A stretch of DNA of 64,000 bases from Bombardia bombarda (lineage: Eukaryota; Ascomycota; Sordariomycetes; Sordariales; Lasiosphaeriaceae). Below are positions 1 to 10,357 of this stretch, one piece after another. The translations under genes and the position numbers were made by a program. Within the stretch, counting starts at the first letter, position 1. Each line of letters starts with the position of its first letter. The notes below the pieces were generated by a model that was given only the letters and a program-made list of their open reading frames with translations, had not been told where the DNA came from and ran no database searches. Location: NCBI GenBank assembly GCA_030512295.1, contig JAULSR010000001.1, positions 5,851,001 to 5,915,000 on the forward strand. The letters are read 5' to 3'.

Positions 1-1059
1 TGAGCTCCAAATTTTCCCAAGCCTGACTCGCAAGGCATCCATGGGCCCATCAGCCAGGTACTCCGATTGTGCATCTCTCTTATCCCAACAGTGACTAGTC
101 CTGATTTAGGTATCCATTATACAGTTGTCAACTTGTCACAGCTTATCCGCAAACATTGTTCAACTGAGAAGTAAACATTACCTGGGCATTGAGTTTAGTA
201 TTTACTATCCCACGTACGGGTATCGTAATGATAACGTTCCTATTCAATCTTATTTACGATTATCCAATTTGCAGCAGTCTCACTGATGGCTCTCTTTCGA
301 TGGTACTGAGCTGTCCGTACATCAGGGCAGGTTGCACACGGTCGAACTAAATAGGGTGCACTGTTAGATTACTAACCTAGTTGATGGATTCGAAGCTCCA
401 CCATAACGGCTAACTCCATTGCTGTGGTTGGCCGAAACCTCGGATCATCCTCGGCATCTGTTTCAACGGGTGCAGGTACACAGGTACAAGCGCAAAACCC
501 TGGACAGTTACAAATCTGGCGCTAGTGCCTTTGCAGGCAGGATCCACAACGGGCGTGAGCTGCCAGGGCCTCATCCCAAGGGTCAGGCTTCTGCATGGCG
601 GCAAGTTCGGGTGCTGGCGCAACTGGGTTTTTGGCGATGCTTGGCAAATGGTAACGCTACGAGCCGCTCCCCAAAGTGTGTGCGCCAGAATAATTTCCAC
701 GCCAAAACCTTGGACAGCTAGGTTGCCTGGTAGCGGCCATTGATGGTTACAGCAACGTTGTCCAATTTGAGGTAGGTAGCTAAGTGACCTCAGCCTCACG
801 ATGACTGGTGAGATTTGTTTTTCTTTTGTCTTGCGCCGGGGTCTTTGATGGTCGGTCGGAAAGAGCGGTGCAGCGCGAGCCAGAAGCAGCCCCCGCAAGG
901 ATTCCGAATTCTAGCTCTCGTGAGGAAAAAGGCCGATAAATATTCTGTCTTACCCCCCCCCCCCCCCCCAGCTTCGCGCATATCACCACCTACGAGTATC
1001 TAGTGTGACTGTCGTCGCCTCTTCTTTCTCTCTCCCCCCCTTTTCTTTCTCCCAACCTG
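1..1059. other. Gene-free left edge and upstream region of the glucosyltransferase gene
   Basis: I see no convincing gene here. Open frames on both strands between 410 and 1000 overlap each other, have arginine/proline-rich shadow-like compositions and match no family I know. The last hundred bases are pyrimidine-rich (CT tracts at 1021-1050), as is common just upstream of fungal start codons, and belong to the leader of the next gene. Confidence 0.6.
953..969. repeat. Poly-C tract of 17 bases
   Basis: An uninterrupted run of 17 C lies about 90 bp upstream of the glucosyltransferase start codon. It may sit in the promoter or 5' leader. Such long homopolymers are also places where the assembled length may be wrong. 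Confidence 0.8.
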
Positions 1060-2770
1060 ATGGCAGTCGAACATGTCCCTATGTCGACACTAGCCCAGGG
1101 CGCGGCCTACATCTGCATAGGCTGGAGCGCTTTCATCCTTTGCGTCCAGATAATTGGCATTTACAAACTGTAAGAAATAAGAAACCCAGAGACTCAGTCG
1201 CAGCTATTTGCGCTGCCGATGTCGCTGCCGTTTTACTGACTGCCCCAGCTGGCGCCATCACTCTGCGCCGCTACCCCAGCCAGTATCCACGACCCTACGA
1301 GACGACGAGATCCCGCACATAACCGTCATAAGACCGGTCAAAGGCGTCGATGTCGGCCTCTACGAATGCCTCGCGTCGACATTCCGCCAATCCTACCCAA
1401 AATCAAAACTGACCATCCATCTCTGCGTCGCATCCACCAACGATCCAGCATACCCGCTGCTCCACCAGCTTGTCTCCGACTTTCCCGGCGTTGACGCGAA
1501 GGTGTTTGTCGAGGAGGACGACCCGTTGCTCCACGGATCCAGCGGCCATGTGAACAACCTAGGCCCGAACCCGAAAATCCGGAACATGAGTCGCGCATAC
1601 CGCGAAGCAAAGGGTGATGTCATTTGGATTGTGGACTCCAACGTGTGGGTTGCAAAACGCGCCGCCGCGCGAATGGTGGACAAGCTCTTTGGATTCCGGC
1701 CAAATGGCGTGAGGAAAACCCCTTACAAATTTGTCCACCAGCTGCCCCTCGTCGTCGACATGGAGACGTTGAAGGGCAGCAGCAGCAGCAGCGGCAGCAG
1801 CGGCGAAGCGCAGTCTCTTCTGTCGCCCAACACCAGTGGACCATACGTTGGCTCCAACGCCGATACGGAACTGGGCAAGGGGGGCCAATTGGAGCAGATG
1901 TTCATGGGTACCGGACATGCCAAATTCTACAGCGCCATCAACACGGTCGGCGTCGCGCCCTGCATCGTCGGCAAGAGCAACATGTTCCGCAAGTCCCATC
2001 TGGACCGCTTCACCGACCCCTCCCAGAACCCCATCCTGTCGGCGTCCGACGCGTCCCGCGGCCACGGCATCGATTTCTTTTCGTCCTACATCTGCGAAGA
2101 CCACCTGATTGGCGACCTGATCTGGAAATCCGAGATGCCCGGCTTCCGCAAACACGGGCTTGTCTGTGGCGAGATTGCCATCCAGCCCATGTCTGGCATG
2201 TCGGTGGCTGCGTACATCGCCCGCCGCGTCCGCTGGCTTCGCGTTCGCAAATGGACTGTGCTGACAGCCACGCTCGTCGAGCCCGGAGTCGAGTCGTTCC
2301 TGTGTTGTCTGTACTTTTCCTTTGCCGTCACCACGCTCCCGTGGTTCCACGCCAAGTTCGGCATCTCACAGACATGGAGCGCAATGGCCGTCGCCTGGCT
2401 ATCAGCCGTAACCACATGGATGCTTGTCGACCGCGTGGTAACGTCCAAGCTCCACAAGTGCCAGAGCGTCGAAGTCGACGACGACACACCTGCCTTTGCG
2501 CGCGGCACAAGTCGTCCCGGAGGAGCCCAACAACGTCCGTTTCTGCCTTGGCTCGCCGCGTGGATCGGGAGAGAGGCGCTGGCCTTGCCCATCTGGATCT
2601 GGGCGGTCCTGCTGGGCGCAACTGTGTCCTGGAGAGGCAAGCAGTTCAAGGTGCGCATGGACATGAGCGTTGTGGCAGTCCCGGGTGCTGCAGAGGGATC
2701 CGAACCACAGCCGCCTGCTCCGGGGCCCAGTTCTCCCGGGCCAAAAAGCAGCAAGAACCGCGTCGACTAG
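1060..2770 (+). CDS. Ceramide glucosyltransferase (GT21)
   Basis: Transfers glucose from UDP-glucose to ceramide to make glucosylceramide in Golgi/ER membranes. Model: exon 1060-1169, intron 1170-1248 (GTAAGA donor, CTGAC branch, CCCCAG acceptor), exon 1249-2770, giving 543 aa. The intron joins an N-terminal membrane segment (about residues 15-35, ending GIYKL) to the catalytic part that opens ITVIRPVKG. Visible GT21 features: DSNVW (D166) as the second aspartate motif, ICEDHLIGD (D321) as the third, and RRVRW (residues 362-366), the (Q/R)XXRW motif typical of processive GT2/GT21 enzymes. Hydrophobic segments follow near residues 385-420 and in the last 100 residues. A short Ser/Gly stretch (AGC repeats near 1777-1805) is a low-complexity insertion. 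The tail is proline/serine rich. The family assignment is firm; the exact start codon is chosen because it gives the expected N-terminal membrane anchor. Confidence 0.9.
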
Positions 2771-3079
2771 AAGTCGATGCTGATGCACTACCACTAGACG
2801 AGATCCGTGTATATAGATTATACCCCTGTATGTACATGTATTATTATGATTCCTAAAGACAAAGATGACGAACGAAAGCAGCATGGATGGATCACACCGT
2901 ATTGATAGAAACATTGGATAGCAGAATACTCTTCATGAAGGAAATGAAAAGCCGGTGTTTTTTGCCAAGCAATTATCCCACTAGCAACTATCCCACTGGT
3001 TATGATGCCACTGCTCAGTATCCTGGTATCTATCGGTGTTCTCATATCTACCAACCATGGGACCCCCTTTACCACTCCC

Positions 3080-4660
3080 TCAAAACCTCTCCAAAAACTC
3101 ATCAATCTTAGCCAACCCCTCCGCCAACTTCCCATCATTCCCCAGCGAAATCCTCACATACCCCTTCAACTCCTCCTCCCCATCCCCATCCCCATCCCCA
3201 TCCCCCCATCCTGCACCCCAAAACAAAACCCCCCAGGAACAACACTAACCCCCGTCTCCCTCACCAACCCCTCCGCAAACACCTTCTCATCCACCGGCCT
3301 CCCCTCCCCCCCTTCTCAAACACCCTCACAAACGCCGTCCCCGCCCCTTGCGGCGGCACCCACGCCACCCTCCCCGACCCCGTCCCCTTGCTGTGCCCAT
3401 CCACCCACGCCTGCAGCAACGCAATGCTCCGCCCACAGATGGCCAAATTGCGCGCCAGCAGCGCCGGCAGCACGCCCGGCGCCAGCGCAAACGCCGCGAC
3501 GCCCTCGTCGAGCAGCGACACCGAGATAGTAGTGTAGTCGCGCGCCGTCATGATGCGGTTCAGGACAGCAGTGGATGGCGAGATGACCCAGCCGATGCGG
3601 ATGCCCGGCAGGCCGATGGCTTTGGAGACGGAGCCGGTGGCGAGGGTGTGCGGGTAGGGGAGGGAGACGATGGAGGGGGGTGTTGGTGTGGCTACTGGGA
3701 CGGGGGTGGTGGAGGAGGGGGAGGGGGAGGGGCGTGGAAGAGCGGGGCAAAGACCTCGTCGGAGTAGAGCGTGATGGGGGGTTGTGCTGCGAGGCGATGG
3801 ACACGAGGGAGAGGAGGGTGGAGGCGGGGAGGACGGCGCCGGTGGGGTTGTTTGGGTTGCTGTGGTGTTGTTTATCATCATCAGTATGAATGAAGATGGG
3901 TGGGTGGCGCCGGGATGTAATGTGATTACGCACTTGATGATAATAGCCTTGGTGTTCTCCCTCACCAATCCCTTCAGCTCGTCCAGGCTCGCCTCCCACC
4001 CGTTGTCGCCCGGCTTCAGCTTCCACAGACTCACCTCGACGCCCTGGAACTTGGGTATCGCCCAGAGCTGCGTGAAGGTCGGGTACTGGCAGATGACGTG
4101 GTCCCCCGGTCCAGCAAGTATCGCCAGGGCTAGATAGTTGGCGAGGATGGATCCGGGCGTGATGATCACGTTGTCGGCTGTGAGCTTCACGGCCGAGCCG
4201 GAGTGGATCTCGGCGATGCGCTCGCGCAGCTTGAGCGACCCTTGGGCTTTGCTGTAGGCGAGCACCAGTTGGTGGTCAACGGGGCTGCTGAGACTGGCGT
4301 CGGGTGCGAGTATCTGCAGCTCGGCGAGGGATAGGGGTCTGACGGCGGATCCTGTGATGGTGAGAGTCAGATGGCCGCTGATTTGTTGAGTCTTCGGTGG
4401 GTATTACAGTAAGATACATACCGTGAAGTGGGATCTTGATTTCATGCTATTGGAACGGCAGAAGAATTATTGGGTGCCAGGTTAGCTGTTAGAACTGTAG
4501 GCCCAACCACCAAAATGAAGATCAACGAACCTGTCGACGCTGACCTAGTTTAAGATATCAGTTACATAGACCTCATCAACGAAAGATCAAGGAAGGATGT
4601 ATTCAGCTCCAATCAAAACATACTCCACCTGTTGAGATTGAACTCAGGAATATCCTTCAT
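3080..4660 (-). pseudogene. PLP-dependent aminotransferase (class I/II), frame-disrupted as assembled
   Basis: Fold-type I aminotransferase, probably amino-acid or amine specific; substrate unknown. Clear pieces appear in order on the minus strand. Exon 4351-3934 runs from PLSLAELQIL through DNVIITPGSI to ENTKAIII. Intron 3933-3860 follows. Then come NNPNNPTGAVLP (cofactor-binding NPxNPTG motif), TLYSDEVFAPLFH (PLP-pyridine aspartate), ATGSVSKAIGLPG (Schiff-base lysine) with RIGW, and a C-terminal part ending EGLAKIDEFLERF at a stop at 3080-3082. These pieces lie in different frames. Frame changes are needed at the six-G run near 3776-3781, in the G-rich tract 3708-3735, at the C run 3306-3312 and at the C run 3202-3207. 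A further intron (4421-4352) leads to a short exon, and the 5' end is unresolved: a start at 4660 is possible but does not join in frame. Either homopolymer sequencing errors or a decayed gene would explain this. It converges on the glucosyltransferase gene. Confidence 0.65.
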
Positions 4661-5266
4661 GATGAGCTGAAGGCAGATAGATGATGCACCCAGGGAAGTC
4701 AAATGTTGAGTATGATGGTGTTGGACGTCGAGTTTCCGTGTTGATAGTGTTGAAACGAGTTCACTTGCAGTCGATTCAAGTTATAGTGATACCTAGGTAC
4801 CTACCGATGGCATCAGTTTGTCAAAGTATGCGCAATGGACGCGGGGTTTCCCAAACAGGAGTCAACCGAATTATAAGTCCGACGAGAACAACCGTTTCCG
4901 GAAATACGCGGCCTCGAACACAACCTATCATCCATCACAAGAATCCACTAAGAGGGTTGTGTGAAGATACACCTAGCAGCCTCCTAATCATACCTCCAAC
5001 GCTGTCCAAGACAACGCCTAAGAGCCGTCATAAACCTTCTCTAGCCGTAATATGCAGCATAGTAAAGATATCATCATAATCATCAGCAGCAGCACCATTA
5101 ACCGACGTTACCCGCACTCGCGTCCCAATACCCCATATTCTTCGCCGCGTAACATTCACTCAACACCTCTCATACTATCCCATAGCCCATATATGTAACC
5201 CCAATCTCAGCAAACTGCAACACCACCCAGCCAGCCAGCCAGCCAGCCTCCCTCTTATCCCCCTCC
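4661..5266. other. Intergenic, no gene seen
   Basis: This stretch lies between the 5' side of the aminotransferase and the 3' end of SGT1. It should contain the aminotransferase promoter and the SGT1 3' untranslated region. One 132-codon plus-strand frame (4681-5079) has no recognisable features and I treat it as chance. Confidence 0.5.
5227..5248. repeat. (CAGC)n tetranucleotide repeat
   Basis: About five tandem copies of a CCAG/CAGC unit sit just beyond the SGT1 stop codon, in its probable 3' untranslated region. Confidence 0.8.
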
Positions 5267-6738
5267 TCAATCCCACTTCTTCACCTCCACACCATCCGGC
5301 GGCAGCGTCTCAACCTTGCGGGCCTTAACATCATTCCAATCCGTGCTAAGCGCAGTCCCATTACTCTCCGTAAAGCTCTTCATCATCGCCCGCTGCTGCT
5401 CGGGAGCCGCGCCCTTATACAGCTGCTTGAAGAAGAAATTCACATCTTGCTTCTCCTGATCATCTTCCTCGCCATCCTCCAGCTTATCCCAGTCTTTCGG
5501 GCCTGTCTTGCTGCTCGTAGGATATGCCGGTACATGGGCATCTGCCACAATGGATGGTGCCGAGGCGGCGGCGGCGGCGGCCTGAGCGGCTGCAGCCGGC
5601 TGCTTGTTGGCCTTGGCGCTTTCGGCTGCCTCGGAAAAAGCCACGGATCCAATCTTCTCCTCGCCCCATGTGCTCCATTTCACGCCTGGCGTGGCCTTTC
5701 GTAGCACCAGCTCAATCTTGCGCGTAGTGGCGGACCATCGCGATCCCGAGGGTACAATCTCCCCACCGAGGAAAAGAGTCGAAGTAGACTCCCGATCGCC
5801 GGGTTTGACGTAGGGGGCGACTTCGCGGGGAATGGGGCCAATTTGGACCTGCAGGCAATTAGCTAATCGTGGACTCAACAGCTGATATGCACCATACTGA
5901 AACTTACCTGTTTATCAGAGAACTCCACCTTGAGTTCCTCCTTCTTGATACCTTTGCCAAACAGAGAGACCGCCACATGAGTGTTACTCTGGTAAAAGTC
6001 GGAACGGAGCTTGAGCTTCTTCTCAGGGACCCAACCCGAGGCGGGGCCATCGGCCTCGGCAGCCTTTTGGGCGGCCAACGCCTCTTCAACATCAGGATCA
6101 ACCTCCCTCACCTCAGCCTTCTTCGGCTTCGGCTTGGACGGGATCTTGGCCACCGCAACCTTGCGAGCAGGATCATCCGCAGGCAGCCCCTTCAACGTCC
6201 CCAGCGTCTGGCTCCTCCACGCATACGCACGGTTCCAATCCGCCTCGAACCCAGTCCCACTGCCCGACACACTGCCAGCCATGATGCTCGCGGGACCGCC
6301 GCCCGGCTGGTTCAGCTTGTCCGCGATGCCCTCCTCCAGCGTCACCGTGTAGTATCCCTTTGCGTCGACCTTCTTCTCGACGCCGTCGTCCTCGCGGGCC
6401 GGACGGCCCTCGGCCAGCAGCATGCTCCACTTGGCGCAGCAGTCCGAGTCTGCGTAGCGGCCGAGCTTGAAGTAGATGGTGGCACGGCGGTACTGGGCTT
6501 CGATCATGTGCTTCCGCGAGGTGCCGGATCCGCGCTCGGCGGCGGTGTGGTAGGCGAGCCCGGCGTCGTGGAGGGCGGCGTCGTAGTGCTTCAGCTGCTG
6601 GTGGGCGTTGGCTCGGGCGAGCAGCCAGAATGGGGAGTTGGTCTGCTCAATTGCCTGGTCGAGGAGCGGGATGGCGGCGGCGTAATCTTTGTTGCGGACG
6701 GCCTCGATGCCCCTATGGGCTAACGTGGTGGCGGACAT
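5267..6738 (-). CDS. sgt1: SGT1-type HSP90/SKP1 co-chaperone (TPR-CS-SGS)
   Basis: Adaptor linking HSP90 to SCF ubiquitin ligase and kinetochore assembly clients (known for SGT1). Model: exon 6738-5908, intron 5907-5849 (GTAAGT donor, CTGCAG acceptor, phase 0), exon 5848-5267, giving 470 aa. Domains in order: three helical TPR-like repeats at about residues 1-120 (for example FWLLARANAHQQLKHYDAAL), an alanine/lysine linker with KPKPKKAEV, a CS domain at about 242-335 (starting KLKLRSDFYQ and ending VKWSTWG), an Ala-rich linker, and a C-terminal SGS domain at about 375-470 with DWDKLEDGEE and a FFKQLYKGAAPEQQRAMMKS stretch. The intron falls inside the CS domain. Length and order match fungal SGT1 proteins. 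It is codirectional with ERG7 upstream, with 645 bp between the two genes, so each has its own promoter. Confidence 0.93.
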
Positions 6739-7383
6739 TGTGAGCGTCGATGGGGGGAGGTGGTTTCCAGACTCCAGGCAGCCACGCGGGGTTGGTTAGC
6801 GGTCACGGAGCTTGCTTGGACGTGTTGGGTAATGCTGTGGTATATTGTAGGTAGTTGCGTGTTGTAACGCAATTGATGGTGATGTGTCCTTGACTGCGAT
6901 TTGGTGCAGGAGATGTTGGTCGAAAGCAAACATGTGGATGGATCGTAGAGTGCCTATCAGGCAGGAGCAGGAGCTTTAGTGGGTTAACGGCGGGTTGGCG
7001 GGGTTTCTACTTGGGGAGCTCTTTCTGCCGCTGTTGTGAGCCTTGATCGGTTGAGGATTCTTGCTCACCGCCTTCTGCCTTTGTCTAACGGTCTTTCTGT
7101 TACAGTGGAGCTGGAGCTCGAATGTTCCACAAGCCCCCAGTTCCCCACAAAGACCCCGTCATAGCTCGGCAACCGAGACCCCTGAGACCCCCTACAGCCC
7201 TACAAGTTTCAGGGCCTTGGGTGTTCAACAACACACATTATCCTATGGCATAGGTTGCATTCGTTGTGAGAAAGCATACTGTATTACGATTACGACTAAA
7301 TTATTTGGTTTTGTGTCCATCCCTGACACCACATTCACACCATCAGTTCTGTTCTTCATCCTCAATTATCCCTCTCCTTCAAA
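6739..7383. other. Intergenic: SGT1 promoter and ERG7 3' region
   Basis: This stretch separates two minus-strand genes. I see no coding signal. The part next to 6738 must hold the SGT1 promoter and leader; the part next to 7384 is the downstream region of ERG7. Confidence 0.55.
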
Positions 7384-9815
7384 CTAGACGACTTTCTCAT
7401 CCGGATATCGCTCAGCAAACATGCCCAGTGCCTTCATGGTGAAGGTAAACTTGTAGTTCGGATACGATATCATGCAGCTCTTATTGAACACGCCCTCAAT
7501 CGCCTCTTGCAGCCACTCGCCATTCGGCTGCTGGCGCTCCATGATAAGCTTGATGCCCTTCTTGATCGGTTCAGCGTCGGGATACTTCGCCTTCATGAGG
7601 CCAATCAGCGCCCACGATGTCATGACCACTTGCGAGCCAGAGGGGTGCTCAACGTATTCGCCCGTTTCGCAAGCCTAGTCCCGGTCAGTACTGTCCGCCA
7701 GGTTTGTTGTTGTTTTATAGAGAATGTAGAAGAGAGAATCATTACCTTGTAGCTCTCCGACCATCCACCGTCCTCTCTTTGCTTAGAGACCAAAAAGTCA
7801 CATCCCCTCTTGGCGTTGGAGCTATTCTTATACGTCTCACCAATGCTGGACAAGCTCTCCAGCGCAAACATAGTAGCGTACGTGAAGCAGATGCCCCAGC
7901 TCCCATACCATCCTCCATGGGGCTTCTGCGCAATCTTGATCCACTTCACAGCCCGGTCAACAAACCCACGGATCTCGTCCGTCCGGTAGTCGGGCCAGTG
8001 CTTTTTAAAAAGCGACAGGGCGGTCACGACGGCGGTGGTGCACTCTGGGTAGTCGTACTCGACCATAATGTTGCCAAAAACCTCGGCAGCATTCAGATTC
8101 TCCATCCAGGTTCCGGCTCTTGGGGGCTCATACGAAGCGAACCCGCCCGAACGACTCTGGTAAGTCAACAGGGTATCGATGGCATCGAAGATCCGCTGGT
8201 CATCAATCAACGTGGGAAACCCAGGCGTTTTCTGCAAGATGATGACGGATTTCAAAGCCTCCGAGACGCAATCGCTGACAGCGTATCCCTGGTCCTTATT
8301 ACTAAAAGCCCAGCCTCCCTTGCGCTGCTGGCGGTAGCACTTGGCCTGATCTTTCACGTTCTCGCGAATCTGTTGACTGTCCAGATACTCGAGAGCCTTC
8401 ATCAGCATGGGCCGCCAGCGCGGATCTTCTGTCAGCCCAGCATCCATGACCGTCTGGATTGCAAAAGCTGTATCCCAGCATTGCACTCCGTTTGTGCCAT
8501 TGCAAAGCAGACCTTCGTCCTTGACCCAGAGGAACTCGTGGGATCTCTCTCTATGTCTTCGAACCGACTCCGAGTCCGGTCCATCACGAATGTAGCAGCA
8601 AACCAAGTTCATCGCGGCGTTGACCGGTGCCAAGTCGGCATAGTCGGTGTTCTCATCCTCCATCCTGATAAGCTCCAATGCCCATGCCTCTGCTTTGTCA
8701 GCCAGGAATTTCGGCCGTAGGTATGGATTCCAGACATTAGCGAGAAGCCAGTTGACTGAGTTGAGCAACCACGACTTTGGATGGTAATTATCCATAGGAT
8801 GAATAGTGTTTCGATGACTAGCCCAGTTGATCTCCTCCCAATCCTCCACAAAAAGCTCTTTTCGCAGCGAGACAATTGTCTCCGTCTCCTCAGCCGTCCA
8901 CTTCTTCGATGCGAGATATCCCATAGGCAAAAAGACCTGCCGCATGTGGATCCACCATCTCCAGGGGGCGATGGGCACCCAGTCGGGCAGAAGCCAGAGC
9001 TCTGGCGGTACGGGGTTGACAATGTCCCAGTGCATCACGCCCAGCAACGACAGCCAGAACTTAGCCCAGTGTGGCGCATGTGTGGCGCCTCCGAGCTTGT
9101 GCAGGGTCGCCCGGGCCTTGACCATCTTCGGGTGGTCGGCATCCACCCCAACCAGGCGCAGAGTGGTGTAGTTGAGCACCGTTCCGAACACGGATGATTC
9201 GCCTTCGATGTGCAGACCCCAGCCACCATCCTCAGGGTGGGCGCGTGCAAACAAGTAGTTCTTTATCTCGGTCGCGTAGTACCACGGAATTGGCGTCTTG
9301 GTCACGTACCAGGAGATGACGGTGCCTGGCAGGAGAAACATGGGGCCGCCGTATTCACAGCCCCAATGGCCCGAGGGGAGTTGGAGCTTCTCGAAGAATG
9401 TGAGACCGTTTCGTACGGCGTCGAGGGGTTGCTTTGCGGGTTCGAGGTCGGGGAGGTTCTGAGGCAGCTAAGGTCAGCTCTCAACCAGCAATGATGACGT
9501 GGTGCGCATTCTGTGTAAAGAGCGACTCGCGACATTGGGGGTGCTTACCAGTGGAAGTCCCAGAAAGTACTTGTCGGCATATGTTTGTGGCCACTCTTTG
9601 GCGGCTTCGTCGTCCTCCAAGTATTGCCATGTTTGCCGACTCTCGTCGTCACGCATACGCCAACGCGAAAAGTCGGTCCTGTCTTCAATGCGCGGCCGTT
9701 TGGAGGAATGTCCATTGTTGACAATGGGCACATCGCTGAATCTTTTCCTCGTGGACCCTTTCTCGAGAACAGGTTCCCGAGCTGCTCTGACCGCATTGGC
9801 CTGTTTCTTCGTCAT
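7384..9815 (-). CDS. erg7: Lanosterol synthase (oxidosqualene cyclase)
   Basis: Cyclises 2,3-oxidosqualene to lanosterol, the first sterol of ergosterol synthesis, at ER/lipid-droplet membranes. Model: exon 9815-9549, intron 9548-9468, exon 9467-7746, intron 7745-7675, exon 7674-7384, giving 759 aa, the usual length. The N-terminus carries KRPRIEDRTDFSRWR and ends its first exon with ADKYFLGLPL. The body shows SGHWGCEYGGPMFL, several QW motifs (for example QKPHGGWYGSWGI and KQREDGGWSESYK) and the catalytic acid motif as SDCVSEA (Asp near residue 488), where yeast and human enzymes have DCTAE. The last exon continues ACETGEYVEHPSGSQVV. An in-frame ATG at 9947 would add 44 residues; I prefer 9815 (MTKKQ) because the extension looks non-conserved. 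It shares an upstream region with SPO11, transcribed the other way. Confidence 0.94.
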
Positions 9816-10357
9816 TTTGGCGTTCACTTTGTCGATGAAACTAGGTCGGGCTGAAGATGAATGATGGTCTGAGGATTGAGGTTCGTGGTGGAGCTCGAAG
9901 GCCTCTGATGGCCCCGCCCTATTCTTGGGGTTCCAGGCACTCACCAATCAATGATTGGAATGGCGTCTACGCCCCCACTTGCACCCCTCAACTAAAACAA
10001 CCCCTGTGCTTCCCGAGTTCCCGTCCCCGCGATCCCGATTGGATGGATTTCCATCCACTACCAGGGCTCACTTACATAATCGGTATCACCGAAGTGAAGT
10101 CAACAAGTCTTCAGGAGGAAGGAGCTACCTAGGGAAACTGCCAAGGACGAGAAGAAAGAGATTTTTCCCGCTGAGGATTTCCCATCCTTATATTTTACAG
10201 CGTTCTTCGAATTTCTGACATCGAGGAACTGGCACCACGGCCTTGAGTCCTTGCAAATCTTGTGATTCGCCAACAGAATTACCATGGATAGTCTCGTCAG
10301 CATTTTACGCGGTTTATAACAGCATTTATATATTGTATTTTCCTCCCATCTCTTCCA
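9816..10357. promoter_or_regulatory. Shared divergent promoter region of ERG7 and SPO11
   Basis: About 540 bp separate the start codons of ERG7 (minus) and SPO11 (plus), so the two promoters must lie here. I see no obvious further gene. An AT-richer stretch with ttatatattgtattttcc lies 20-40 bp before the SPO11 start and could be a TATA-like or leader element. Confidence 0.55.

Noticed and set aside
9816..9947. 44-residue N-terminal extension of ERG7 from an upstream in-frame ATG
   Set aside because: The extension is not typical of the family, while the start at 9815 gives the usual protein length. It cannot be excluded without transcript data.
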